This document shows positions 34,628-44,289 of a stretch of DNA of 64,000 nucleotides, piece by piece. The stretch is from assembly GCA_027924585.1 (NCBI GenBank), contig BSBM01000096.1:2852001-2916000 (forward strand), in the 5' to 3' direction. The stretch comes from Larix kaempferi (Eukaryota > Streptophyta > Pinopsida > Pinales > Pinaceae). The position numbers and the translations under genes were made by a program. Position 1 is the stretch's first letter. Every line of letters starts with the position of its first letter. The notes beneath the pieces were generated by a model, which saw nothing but the letters and a program-made list of their open reading frames with translations, ran no database searches and was not told the DNA's origin.

Positions 34628-35276
34628 TGTTGATGTATATGTAACTTCGGAATGTATTTCACATATATGTATATTGTATTCCTATAGAGATGGTATTATT
34701 CCTCTATAAGGAAGTGTCGTCATTTATATTGTAAGTGTCGTAACTTATACTTGATGGGTTATTAGACCACCTTATTTGGGGTCGGCCCTGTATAAGTCAT
34801 GTGGGTCAAAGGGTTATTAGACCACCCTATTGGGGGTCGGCCATGTGGGTCAAAGGGTTATTAGACCACCCTATTGGGGGTCGGCCCACTCAGCATTATG
34901 TTATGTGGTTAAGTTCGAGCCGACATGAGTTAGGTAAAAAGGCAAGTCAAGTCAAGTATAAATAGAGTGCGGGAGGCACTCTATTTACTCACTCACTTCT
35001 CACACATGCTCTCAAGGAGGAGAGGCGCACTTATGTAGGAGGAGGATTGCTTCTAGGTTATGGCTATCTCTATTGGTTGGTTGTATCATTGCTCTATCTA
35101 TCTCTGAGGAAGTTATTGGGGTTTTTCACCTTTATGGTTTTCCCCAAGTAAATCTTTGTGTCTCTTGATTGCTTGCATTATTGTCTCCATGATTGATATG
35201 CTGTAGATATGCTGTACATGTTGTTCTCTCAGTTAAGATCCTAGATCATATTGAAGTAAATTCAGAAAATTTAACA
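34628..35276 (+). repeat. copia 5' LTR
   Basis: Opens TGTTGATGTATATG and closes AAATTTAACA. It holds nearly three copies of a 44-55 base unit at about 34,764-34,887 ('gggttattagaccaccctat' then 'tgggggtcggcc'), a possible promoter repeat. A TATA box at 34,957 and a downstream hairpin follow. It differs from the 3' LTR by T against G at about 35,038. Confidence 0.95.
34957..34984 (+). promoter_or_regulatory. TATA box overlapping a perfect hairpin in the copia LTR
   Basis: TATAAATA at 34,957-34,964 is followed by ATAGAGTGC-GGGAG-GCACTCTAT (34,962-34,984), a 9-base perfect stem with a 5-base loop. The same occurs at 41,447-41,474 in the 3' LTR. With a start 25-30 bases after TATA, the hairpin would lie at the promoter-start boundary. 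Confidence 0.75.
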
Positions 35277-35289
35277 TGGTATCAGAGCT
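35277..35289 (+). other. copia primer-binding site
   Basis: TGGTATCAGAGCT directly follows the LTR terminus TTTAACA and is complementary to the 3' end of initiator Met tRNA. Confidence 0.92.
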
Positions 35290-35639
35290 AGCCTGAAAGA
35301 AGGCATGATATGGCATGTATGACACTTGTTGCACTTACGATGCTAGGGCTTGATATAGCAAAAACCAGTCATCGTAGCACTTTCGCTATAAATCCGTTTT
35401 GGCGAATTTTTCGGATCTGAAATTGTTACAGGCCGAAGCTAAGATCTCCAGGTATCTTGTGTCCAAAGGACAACCTCTAATTCGTTGTACTTTGTGATTT
35501 ATTATCTATGCAATATAGGGTTTCTGCCTCTTCCAGATCTGAGTCAAAATCAGGTGACCTTGGGAAAAAGGTCATAACTTGGGCTAGGAAGATCCAAATG
35601 AAATTTCGTAAAAAGTGACAGGTAGTACACAGTCTGTAA

Positions 35640-35983
35640 TATCTCAGAAAACGTTTTCAGAGGCCGAAGTTGAACCAGTGACACGTGGAACGCCGTACAA
35701 GTTCGCTCTCCTGTATTATCCCATAAACAGGTCATGTTGCGACATTTGGCATAACTCTCTCTCAGAGAGTCCAATTGAGGTCAGACCTGTCCAGATGGAA
35801 AGGTAACAGGCCGAGCTATCTCAGAAAACGTTTTTAGAGGCCGAAGTTAAAACAGTGACACGTGGCACGCCGTACAAGTTCGCTCTCCTGTTTTATCCCA
35901 AAACAGGTCACGTTGCGACATTTGGCATAACTCTCTCTCAGAGAATCCAATTGAGGTCAGACCTGTCAGGATGGAAAGATAAC
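35640..35983 (+). repeat. Tandem duplication (about 176 bases) in the copia leader
   Basis: 'atctcagaaaacgtttt' through 'ggtcagacctgtc' occurs at about 35,640-35,792 and again at about 35,818-35,970, with the second copy near-identical. A third start, 'ctatctcagaaaactttttc', at 35,992 goes its own way. The frames in it are not protein-like. It may be part of a packaging or untranslated leader. Confidence 0.85.
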
Positions 35984-36599
35984 AGGTCAGGCTATCTCAG
36001 AAAACTTTTTCAGACCCTGTGGATCAAAAATTTTGGAGTTACACCAGAAACAATCAGGTACATATTTCTGTCAAAACAGAATTATTTTTTGGTACCTTCA
36101 TTCATGGCTTCCGGAATTTAGGGCTTTAGAGAAAGTTGGAATTTTTGTAATTGGAGACCACGGCTGAATGATACTCATCAAAATAAAAAGTTAGAGACCA
36201 AAATCAGAATTTTTGGTTGGGAAGAAGGCCGGGCTTGATCAGACCCTAGTTCGGGACTTTGATCAGGAAAGTGGAAAATTAGGGCTTCTGTAAAAATGGG
36301 AATTTTTGAAATCTGAGACCACGGCTGGAAGCTCCTCAGAAAAATAGAAGCTTAGAGCTTTGGATCAAACCTTTTGATTGGGAAAAAGAGTGGGATTCAT
36401 CAAACCCCAGTTCAGGGTCACGTTCAGTGAATCCGGAAGTTTCAAAGGCAAAATTGAGGAGTGAAACTTTGCAGTTTTCAAATTATGAATATACCAATTT
36501 GATCAGCTCATCAAGGCGCATATTTCTATCCTTTCGGAAGTTTGAAATTCAAAGTTTGAATTTTTGGGGTTTCTCTGACAAACCCATATCCAGCTCCAG

Positions 36600-38480
36600 G
36601 TCCAGTTCTTGCACATCAAGTGGATTGGGTTAATCCTAGAAGAAGATGGATTGGTCACCTACATAGGTGAAGAAGTTCCTGTTTCAGAGGGAGATGAGGC
36701 TAAGGCCTTACATAAGAAGATTACAAGCGATCTCGACAGGTATGACTCATCGAGGTATGTTTTGAGATTTGTTCATAATTAAGTTTATGGTATGCTTGTC
36801 TTCATATTATCACGGTTAGTACAATCTTGATTTTAGACTTGTCATATCACCTTAATAAAATTATGAATGCATGATAGAAGTCATTCATTTATTAGGAGTA
36901 TGAAACTTATGTTTGTACTAACACATTGTGATGTTGTATGAGTTTTATGTTGTCTACTAACATGAAAGGTACACCAAGAAGACAAATCATGTTCTAGTTC
37001 AAGAACATATGATCATGAGGACAAAGATTCATCCATTGCCATGGATCTCATAGAAGATCCATTCTCGAGGTATGTATAACTTAGTTTTATAATGGTTAAC
37101 TTATGAGACATGCAGGTTACTAGCACAAGTCACTAAAGAGAACCAGAAGACATTATGCGGGTATGTTAGACATAAATAGCTAGCATGCTAATCCAGGTAT
37201 GTTTTTCCTATATCAAGCTAAAATCCTACCTTGTGTTAGGATCTTATACTGTTGTTGATAATAATTATTCATGAAGTCATAGGTTTGAATAATCATGGTT
37301 GGATGTATATTATTATAATTGATGATATGACTAACCAGAAGAATCATGAAAGTATAGGCTTGAATAATCACAGGTTTTATGCATTTTATATCTCTTATCT
37401 TGATTGATGATTCAACTAACCTGAAGAGTCATAGGCTTGAGTAATTACAGGTTTAGACATGTTATGTTTCTTATGATTTGACTAACCATAAGAATCCTTG
37501 AATGCTCATGCTTATTATTTCTGTTTGAAATGATCATGACTATACATGCTTGAGATTATTGTGTTTTAATAGTATACTAATGAATGTATGATTTTATATG
37601 AGATCACAAGGATAACACATTCATGATACTAATAAGCATGCATAGGGACCAAGGATGAATATGAGTTCAATAACAGGTAATTCAGGAAGCAAAGATCAAG
37701 AGGGAGCACACTCCAGTTGCTCCTGCCAGAAAGCAAAGGAGCACACTCTAGTTGTTCCTGCAAGAAAGCAAAGGAGCACACTTCAGTAGTTTCTGCAAGG
37801 ATGCAGATATTCAGAGGGAGTTGATCATCTCTCTACATTTCACAACAGAAAGGTGTAGAAGAAGCTACCTCAGATTAGGACTCCAGCAGCTCCTGCAAGG
37901 AAGCAAAGACTCAGAGGGAGTCCACCCAACGAACAAACAAAGATAAGTATTTGAATTGTCATTTCTTAAATAATACTGTTCAATAATGTATATACTGATG
38001 TTCCTAGAATTAGGTTGTGTATTATGCATATTAGAATAATTGCATTGATGAACAGTATACTACTAATATGCATGGGTAAGTAGCCTATGGCACTGTACAA
38101 CATTCCATTGCTACTTATCTAGAATGAAACCTCTTTGCTGACATGTTGGGAGTTGTGCACACTCTTAACAATGTTCTGGTAGAGATTGGAAGGCATCTAG
38201 AAAGTTACGGGATATGGATAAATGTTGTATTGAAGCATTGGCTAAGATAATTGCTTGACTGTATGGCATATTTCTTTATGTGTAAGAATTTGTTCTGAAA
38301 ACTATAAGATGTTTTCTAATCATGCAATTTAACTTGTTGTGTAGGAAAGATCATATGCCATCTCCTACAAAAGGACTACAACATTTGTTCCAGCAAGAAA
38401 GATATCTATTGAAGATATTGAAGTTCCCAGGATCTGGGATGAAGAAATGGAATGCCATGATCCGTAGATCATGAAGAAGA
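36600..38480 (+). other. copia internal region with splice-site-like motifs
   Basis: No retroviral domain is found. Several strong donor-like sites occur: CAG/GTATGA at about 36,739, GAG/GTATGT at about 36,754 and 37,070, GGG/GTATGT at 37,161 and CAG/GTATGT at 37,197. There are also acceptor-like sites, for example 'tctactaacatgaaag' (with a TACTAAC branch motif) before about 36,969, and 'gacatgcag' before 37,118. Short open stretches lie between them. It could be a captured gene piece or a spliced leader; this is inference. Near 38,370 the frame TTFVPARKISIEDIEVPRIW looks protein-like. Confidence 0.4.
37686..37915 (+). repeat. 42-base repeat in the copia interior
   Basis: Four diverging copies of 'ggagcacactccagttgctc' followed by 'ctgcaagaaagcaaa'. 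Translated, they give recurring PARKQR units, and the non-repeat frame at about 38,375 also has VPARK, so the array may derive from a coding stretch. Confidence 0.7.
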
Positions 38481-38494
38481 TGTTTGGGATGCAG

Positions 38495-39519
38495 TCCCAA
38501 GACCTGACAGGGAGTCATATGTATGCAGATTGAAGAAAGCCTTGTATGGCTTGAAGCAAGCTCCCAGAACTTGGTATGGTGAAGATAGATTGATTGCCGA
38601 CACGCAGCGGAAGCTTACTACCGAGTTCGAGATGAAGAACTTGGGGATGATGCACTATTTGTTTTTGGCATGGAGGTGTGGCAAAGTGCAGATAGAATCT
38701 TCCTTGGACAAGGGAAGTATGCAGTAGAGATCCCAAAGAGGTTCGGGATGATGGATTGCAAGGCCATGGCCACACCTATGGCATCGAATCTGAAGCTTCT
38801 ATGTGATGCTTCATCTGAGTCAGTTGATGTCTCTATGTATCGTCAGATGATTGGGTCCTTGATGTACCTGACGAACACAAGACCAGACATTTGCTTTGCT
38901 GTGAACACATTGAGCCAGTTCCTGACGGATCCGAGAAGTGTTCACCTGGTTACTGTAAAGCATGATTCTGAGGTACCTGAAGGGTACAGTGGATTATGGG
39001 CTCAGGTATGAGGCGAATCAAAAGTTTAACCTGGAAGGTTATGTTGATTCAGATTGGGCTGGCAGTGCTGCAGACAGGAAGAGCACATCTGGGTGCTGCT
39101 TCAGTATGGGATCAGGTGTGATCTCTTGGTTTAGCAGGAAGCAGTCATGCGTAGCACTGAGTATAGCTGAGGCAGAGTATGTTGCAGCCTGTTCAGCTAG
39201 TTGTGAGGCAGTATGGCTACGGAAGCTACTGTCTGAGTTATTTGATCTCCCGTTGGAGGCTACTGGTATCTTCTGTGATAACCAGAGTTGTGTGAAGCTG
39301 TCCGAGAACCCAGTGTTTCATGACAGGTCGAAACACATAGAGATCAAATATCACTATATCAGGGATATGGTGCAGAGAGGAGCTGTGAAGCTCCTGTATG
39401 TTGCGACGGACGAGCAGATTGCAGATGTGCTGACGAAGCCACTAGCCAGGGTGAAGTTCGAGTACTTCAGAGAGAGGCTTGGCGTGCTTCAGATCAAGGA
39501 TACTTCGAGGAAGAAGTGA
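38495..39519 (+). pseudogene. copia reverse transcriptase remnant and RNase H
   Basis: Starts with LKKALYGLKQAPRTWYG of the reverse transcriptase palm. It then jumps to RLIADTQRKLTTEFEMKNLG, so about 40-50 residues containing the YVDD catalytic motif are deleted. Two frameshifts follow (near 38,663 at MHYFLGMEVWQ and near 38,963). RNase H is fully open from 38,962 to 39,519: GYVDSDWAGSAADRKSTSG with the Asp, LSIAEAEYVA with the Glu, and FCDNQSCVKLSENPVFHDRS with the next Asp. It ends PLARVKFEYFRERLGV. The polymerase cannot work; the RNase H residues are intact. Confidence 0.92.
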
Positions 39520-39601
39520 TGGACACATTTGCTGAAGCCATTCCAAGCATGTTGGAAGGAGGATCCTTCACATGGCTGTGGATGTAAGCGCTGGATGATG
39601 A

Positions 39602-40259
39602 GCATCAGGATGATGTTATGGTTTCTGCTTGGATATGATCAGTTGGATCATTTTATGTATGTATGTATGCATCATGTTGGATGCTTGGACCATGTATCTG
39701 TATATGTATCAGGTGGATACATTGTATGATCAGGTGGATCATGTATGGTGATATGTATCATGTATTTGTATTTGTATCAGGTGGATACATTGATGATCAG
39801 GAGGATCATGTATGATGATATGTATCAGGTAGATACTTGGTATGCATCAGGTAGATGCATTGATGATCAGGAGGATCATGTATGATGATATGTATCATGT
39901 ATTTGTATCAGGTGGATACATTGATGATCAGGAGGATCATGTATGATACTTGGTATGCATCAGGTAGATGCATTGATGATCAGGAGGATCATGTATGATG
40001 ATATGTATCATGTATTTGTATCAGGTGGATACATTGATGATCAGGAGGATCATGTATGATACTTGGTATGCATCAGGTAGATGCATTGATGATCAGGTGG
40101 ATCATGCAGCAGGATGTTGCAGTGATGATCAGGATGATCATAGATGACGAGCTTCAGGATGTTGCTCCAGATGACATGCAGCAGGACGTTGCAGTGATGA
40201 TGATCAGGATGATCATGGATACATCAGGATGATGTATGGTGAGTATCAGGTTGATACTC
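39602..40259 (+). repeat. Array of about 23 covarying hairpins in the copia 3' region
   Basis: Units of the form stem-AGGNN-stem recur every 20-60 bases. Examples: GTATC-AGGTG-GATAC (39,706; 39,774; 39,905; 40,018), ATGATC-AGGAG-GATCAT (39,793; 39,863; 39,924; 39,976; 40,037), TGCATC-AGGTA-GATGCA (39,843; 39,956; 40,069), TGCAGC-AGGAC-GTTGCA (40,178), ATACATC-AGGAT-GATGTAT (40,219) and GAGTATC-AGGTT-GATACTC (40,241). Both sides of each stem change together while the loop stays AGG plus two bases. Part of the array shows a longer period of about 113 bases. No protein frame persists across it. Confidence 0.85.
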
Positions 40260-40282
40260 TATGGCCGTGGATCAGGTTGTGC

Positions 40283-40890
40283 AGATGAGCATGTAATTCG
40301 TTGCCCTGGGAGATTTGCAGATGGTCTTTCGAGGTTTTTCCTATGGCATGTAATTCGGTGCCCTGGGACATCTGGCAAATGCTCTTTCGAGGTTTTGCTC
40401 TGGGAGGACATGTAATTCGTTGCCCTGGGAGATCTGCAGATAGTCTTTCGAGGTTTTGCCTATGGCATATAATAGCGCCCTGGGATGTCTGGCAGATGCT
40501 CTTGCGAGGTTTTGTCCTATGGCATGTAATTCGTTTCCCTGGGAGATCCGATAGGTTGGGCTGTGTGCCCGTAATCAGTCCTGGGATGCTCTTGCGAGGT
40601 TTTGCCATGACCACATGTAATTCGTTGCCCTGGGAGATTTCAGGTCGGAGTTGTGTACCCGTAACATCCTGAGATGCTCTTGCGAGGTTTTGTGGTGGAC
40701 CACATGTAATTTGTGCCCTGGGAGATTTCAGGTCGGAGTTGTGTACCCGTAACATCCTGAGATGCTCTTGCGAGGTTTTGTGGTGGGGTCACATGTAATA
40801 GCGCCCTGGGAGATCCTACAGGTCGGAGTTGTGTACCCGTAACATCCTGGGATGCTCTTTCGAGGTTTTGTGACGCACGTAATAAGTCCT
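40283..40890 (+). repeat. Second tandem array in the copia 3' region
   Basis: About nine units share 'catgtaattcgttgccctgg', 'gagat', and '(c)tcttgcgaggttttg'. The first four have a period of 57-62 bases. The later ones have about 89 bases, gaining 'caggtcggagttgtgtaccc'. Later units also contain small hairpins such as CATCC-TG-GGATG. The minus-strand frame at 40,246-40,755 is only a by-product of the repeat. Confidence 0.85.
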
Positions 40891-41108
40891 GAGGATTCCA
40901 CAGTATGGCCAGTGATGACGAAGACCTGCAGGTGGTGGGCCTACATCCAGTATGAAAAAGGACTGGCTCTGTAGAACTTCCTATGACGAGTAGATTCAGA
41001 GATTGATTAAGATAGCAGCAGCAGTGACGATGATGATGACTCGATGACGATTATCCAGAGAAGATGACTTGTGCTAGAAGAACTGTGCTGAGAAATACCT
41101 TCCTAGTT

Positions 41109-41117
41109 AAGAGGGAG
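41109..41117 (+). other. copia polypurine tract
   Basis: 'aagagggag' abuts the 3' LTR start TGTTGATG, the normal position for the plus-strand primer. Confidence 0.85.
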
Positions 41118-41766
41118 TGTTGATGTATATGTAACTTCGGAATGTATTTCACATATATGTATATTGTATTCCTATAGAGATGGTATTATTCCTCTATAAG
41201 GAAGTGTCGTCATTTATATTGTAAGTGTCGTAACTTATACTTGATGGGTTATTAGACCACCTTATTTGGGGTCGGCCCTGTATAAGTCATGTGGGTCAAA
41301 GGGTTATTAGACCACCCTATTGGGGGTCGGCCATGTGGGTCAAAGGGTTATTAGACCACCCTATTGGGGGTCGGCCCACTCAGCATTATGTTATGTGGTT
41401 AAGTTCGAGCCGACATGAGTTAGGTAAAAAGGCAAGTCAAGTCAAGTATAAATAGAGTGCGGGAGGCACTCTATTTACTCACTCACTTCTCACACATGCT
41501 CTCAAGGAGGAGAGGCGCACTTATGGAGGAGGAGGATTGCTTCTAGGTTATGGCTATCTCTATTGGTTGGTTGTATCATTGCTCTATCTATCTCTGAGGA
41601 AGTTATTGGGGTTTTTCACCTTTATGGTTTTCCCCAAGTAAATCTTTGTGTCTCTTGATTGCTTGCATTATTGTCTCCATGATTGATATGCTGTAGATAT
41701 GCTGTACATGTTGTTCTCTCAGTTAAGATCCTAGATCATATTGAAGTAAATTCAGAAAATTTAACA
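41118..41766 (+). repeat. copia 3' LTR
   Basis: Same 649-base length as the 5' LTR, with G at about 41,528 against T at 35,038 as the only difference I noticed. It ends TTTAACA followed by the target duplication AGAGA and then LINE sequence. Confidence 0.95.
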
Positions 41767-41771
41767 AGAGA

Positions 41772-44289
41772 ATTTTTCCTTGTTTTCCCTGCTGCCCCAA
41801 AGGAAGGATATTTGAATGCTTTGAATTTCCTTCAGGATAGATTTGGGCGTAGAGAGCAGATAAACAAGCATGGCCTGTAGGACCGATTTGACCAGTGTAA
41901 GCCTACTGGGAAAGTTAAGGGGGCACATTGTCTAGTTTGAGAGTCTTTTCCTCATTCTGTCCACCAAATCATTCCAGGTAACCTTACGAATAGTGTTATC
42001 CTAAAGGGGAGCCCCAAGGTACTTGGAAGGGAAGGATCCATGCGAAAAACCCAAAATCCGAATAATGTTACAGTGGGTAATACTAGGAGTATTGAGGAAG
42101 AACACCTGGGATTTACCGGGGTTAACTTCCAACCCCAAGGCTTTTGCAAATAACTCCAAACATCTTTTGAAACATCTAGCTTCTTGGATTGAAGGGTGCC
42201 CCATTAACATTGTGTCATCGACAAACTGTTGATGAGTTTGTTTTGCCAGGCCATCATGTAAGGTAAGGTCCCTAATTCTCCCAATTACAGCTTGAGACTG
42301 CAGGAATCTACTAAGCCCTTCAGCCATAATAATGAAAAGAAATGGAGAAAGAGGGTCACCTTGCCTAATACCCCTAGAGGCTTGGATCAACCTAGTGGGG
42401 GATCCATTAAGAAGGATGGAGAAGAAAGGAGTAGAGATCATATTCATGACCCAATTGATCCAAGTCTGATTGAAACCGAAAGCTCCCAAAATACTACACA
42501 TGTATTTCCAATTCAATTTATCATAGGCCTTTGCTATGTCTAGTTTCACAAGCATACCAGGTTTCTTCAGAACTTTGAGAGAGTGTAACGTTTCGTGGAC
42601 CAAAATTATACCATCCACAATCTATCTACCCTCCACAAACCCAGACTGCTCTAGGCTTATAAGAGCGAGGAGGAGAGGCTTAAGCCGATTTGCAATGACT
42701 TTGGAGATGATCTTGTATATCACATTGCATAAGGCGATTGGTATAAACTTACCCGGGGAGTCCACTCCTTCCTCCTTGGGGATTAGGGAGAGAAAATTAG
42801 CATTGAAAGCTTTCAAGATGCCCCCACTGCATCTAGACTCCTCAACAAGTTGATGGACATCAATCTTAACAAGGTCCTAGAAGTGGTGGAAAACGTTGGA
42901 AGTAAAACCATCTAGACCCGGAGCCTTATCCAAATCCATTTGGAACATGGCAGTCTCTACTTATTACAAAGAAACCACCTTGTTGAGTGCCTCATTGTGA
43001 CCCTGAGTAACAAGGATGGGAATGAGAGAAGTGATCTGGGAAATGGCAGGGTCACGATCCCCTCAATCTTCTTTAAGAACTATCTTGAAGTGGTGAATAA
43101 GCTCTTCTTCAATTTCTTCTCTGGTCTCGACGATATTCCCATTGGAAGTATGAATTTTTGACATTTTGGACCTGTACCTGTTTTGAATAACAGAGTTGTG
43201 GAAGAACCTAGTATTTCTTTCCCCTTCTTGAAGCCACTGAATTCGATATTTTTGCTTCCAGAGGGTTTCCTCCTGCCTCTCTCTTGCTTCAAGATTCTCT
43301 AGACTGAGAAGCTCATGCTGTTTCAACTCATCACTCCACCCTCCCTCCATACCAAGTTTTTGAATTAGCTCGAGATCCATGATAAGCCGCTTTTTGTCTT
43401 CAAAAATATTACCAAACTCCCCCTTATTCCAAACATGAATTCTGGCCTTCAGGGACTTCAATTTTTGTTGTAATTGGTACATCCGTGAACCTTCCAGGGG
43501 AACCAGCTCCTTCCACCACTGGCCCACAAAATCCTTGAAGTCCTTGTGGTCCAACCAAAATTTCTCAAAATGAAAAGGTGTGAGCAAGTTGTTAGCAGAT
43601 AGATCCCATGTGATGCAAACAGGCCAATGGTCATAACCAGCAGTAGGTAGGACACTGGCATTGACCTCCCCTACTTCCCGAGCTATGTCCTTTGTTGTTA
43701 GAAACCTATCCAATCTGGAAGCAACTAGATGGGTTCCACCCCTCTTGTTATTCCATGTGAACCACCCATTTAAAGTCTCCACATCAATCAACTAGCTGTG
43801 GCTTAGAATATCCCTGAATTTTTCTTGGAATCTATCCAAAAGTCTACGCCCACCTTTTTTCTCGTCCAGAGAGGCGATCAGATTGAAATCCCCACCAATC
43901 ATCCAAGATCCCTTCGAAGCTTGCAGAGAGATCTAAGACAAGAAATGAAGAAAAGCCTCTTTATGTTGAGCAACACTGGGGCCATAGACGTTGACCAAAG
44001 TTCCTTTCACCGCTGAATCGATTATACTAAAATCACATATTAGAGAAAACCTATTGGCTCTCCAATTAGATAGCAACACAGACCAGGGGTTCCACAAGAT
44101 AGCCATACCTCTGGCCATAACCTCAGCGCCCCTCCAAAATCTTTGTCCATGCTTCTCCATGGTTTCAGAGGAGCATTTGGTTTCTTGCAAAAATAGCACA
44201 TCAGTACGCTCCTTCTTCACCTTCCTTGTGAGAGCCCTAATTTTCGTGGGATGATTACATCCCCTAACATTCCAGGTTATAACCTTCAT
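41772..44289 (-). pseudogene. LINE ORF2, 5' part: endonuclease and reverse transcriptase
   Basis: Starts MKVITWNVRGCNHPTK. The APE-type endonuclease shows WNVRG, LFLQETKC with the catalytic Glu, GGDFNLI, and YDHWPV as the equivalent of SDHxP. The reverse transcriptase shows FIPIALCNVIYKIISKVIAN, a TAG at about 42,620 (GRQIVDG in relatives), AKAYDKLNW, SRGIRQGDPLSPFLF, and the catalytic box as FVDDTML, where FADD is usual. Stops also occur near 43,933 and 43,793. The frame is cut at 41,772 by the copia insert and resumes at 34,622. ORF2 nicks the target and copies the RNA there. Confidence 0.92.

Larger units (their letters stand above)
34628..41766 (+). mobile_element. Young non-autonomous Ty1/copia element
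   Basis: Two 649-base LTRs differ, as far as I can see, at one base. AGAGA flanks both ends (34,623-34,627 and 41,767-41,771). The initiator-Met primer site and polypurine tract are intact. The 5.84 kb interior has only the two ends of a copia reverse transcriptase plus RNase H; Gag, protease, integrase and the YVDD catalytic motif are not found. The rest is a duplicated leader, an exon-like region and two arrays of short repeats. It inserted into the LINE reverse-transcriptase frame. Confidence 0.95.

Noticed and set aside
39529-40250. Possible CRISPR array because of regular short repeats
   Set aside because: Eukaryotic retroelement context, repeats overlap spacers, spacers are themselves repeats, and there are no cas genes.
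40246-40755. 169-codon minus-strand frame with repeating peptide units
   Set aside because: By-product of the tandem DNA repeat; the frame is not maintained when unit length changes.
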